This document shows positions 63,826 to 64,000 of a DNA stretch of 64,000 bases, piece after piece. Below the pieces are notes generated by a model. The model saw nothing but the letters and a program-made list of their open reading frames with translations. It had not been told where the DNA came from and did not search any database. The DNA lies in assembly GCF_025397995.1 (NCBI RefSeq), contig NZ_CP104550.1:124001-188000 (forward strand), given 5' to 3'. Both the position numbers and the translations under genes were made by a program. How positions within the stretch are numbered: position 1 is the stretch's first letter; every line of letters begins with the position of its first letter. This DNA comes from Methanothermobacter wolfeii (GTDB taxonomy: Archaea > Methanobacteriota > Methanobacteria > Methanobacteriales > Methanothermobacteraceae).

Positions 63826-64000
63826 AATACAACCCACCTCTTTTCTTATATTGTTATGATTCTGGTAAGATTTATAATTTAACAGAATATTTTAGTAAAC
63901 TTTGGTTACTATAATAGAGGGTATATGTTATAATATATAAAGCTTTCGGTATATTTATATAGGGGCACCGATAATTAATATAAAAACGAAATTAAGTATT
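63826..64000. promoter_or_regulatory. cdc48 promoter region with an inverted repeat
   Basis: This AT-rich stretch has several TATA-like runs on both strands. TAGTAA (63893-63898) and TTACTA (63906-63911) form a perfect 6-base inverted repeat with a 7-base spacer, about 70 bases upstream of cdc48. It may be an operator or a chance palindrome in AT-rich sequence. No gene is seen up to the window edge. Confidence 0.35.

Overview
The window is a chromosomal segment of a thermophilic hydrogenotrophic methanogen, almost certainly the genus Methanothermobacter and close to M. thermautotrophicus. The evidence is archaeal informational genes (Cdc6, TBP, FEN-1, ATP-dependent DNA ligase, aIF6, eS1, eL20, eL31, eL39, eS19, RNase P Rpr2), methanogen cofactor genes (MptE, an AksA/AksD pair, methanogenesis marker 8), NrpR, archaeal TATA boxes, GGTGA/GGAGG ribosome binding sites and frequent GTG or TTG starts. 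The gene order (glnA, ligase, cdc6-2, serB, TBP, FEN-1, CDC48) agrees with what I remember of M. thermautotrophicus. No CRISPR array, insertion sequence, prophage or rRNA was seen.

Layout. 1-3.4 kb: nitrogen control, with nrpR, glnA and a ThiF/MoeB-like E1 gene; a GGAA-N6-TTCC site sits at the expected glnA start point. 3.5-3.6 kb: an intron-containing elongator tRNA-Met. 3.7-7.3 kb: a Cys-rich unknown protein, methanogenesis marker 8, and a CBS protein divergent from thiC over one shared TATA. 7.4-10.6 kb: a tight operon of glutaredoxin, ferredoxin-disulfide reductase with a rubredoxin domain, a FilR1-type regulator and DNA ligase. 10.8-14.5 kb: an OB-fold membrane protein, a frameshifted polytopic membrane protein and a hexose-phosphate mutase. 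14.5-23.2 kb, minus strand: ASCH-TPR protein, NrdG-like radical SAM protein, hisC, gamma-carbonic-anhydrase-like protein, sugar nucleotidyltransferase, second hexose-phosphate mutase, archaeal phosphoglycerate mutase, DUF92 protein and ribosomal eS1. 23.5-29.2 kb: NifX-like protein, iron-sulfur flavoprotein, MTA/MTI phosphorylase, RtcB plus archease, Cdc6 and MptE, with a 55-codon membrane ORF beside cdc6.

29.4-36.7 kb is metabolic and partly decaying: class V aminotransferase, acetolactate-synthase-like enzyme, an acetyl-CoA synthetase broken by a nonsense codon and a frameshift, a dUTPase-fold protein, a tautomerase, and a receiver-GAF-PAS protein. 36.8-41.7 kb is the conserved archaeal translation/secretion cluster (ftsY, prefoldin alpha, eL20, aIF6, eL31, eL39, PP-loop protein, PDCD5-like, eS19, YhbY-like, Rpr2). 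41.8-49.8 kb: Fap7-like kinase, Thi4, DRG GTPase, CBS protein, AglB and topoisomerase I. 49.8-57.3 kb: zinc-ribbon protein, phosphoserine phosphatase fused to a long coiled coil, TBP, a small unknown, a CYTH protein, AksA-AksD, a chorismate-lyase-like protein and FEN-1. 57.4-63.8 kb: SF1 helicase, DUF2119 protein, adenosyl/inosylhomocysteine hydrolase and CDC48.

The most notable observations are a 107-bp perfectly identical inverted tract shared by the two hexose-phosphate mutase paralogues (gene conversion), the NrpR operator at glnA, the SerB-coiled-coil and ASCH-TPR fusions, the ligase-redox operon with repeated upstream palindromes, the two-lesion acs pseudogene, and a small structured intergenic region upstream of the adenosylhomocysteinase gene. 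I found no clearly novel defence or mobile system; most of the window is conserved core genome.
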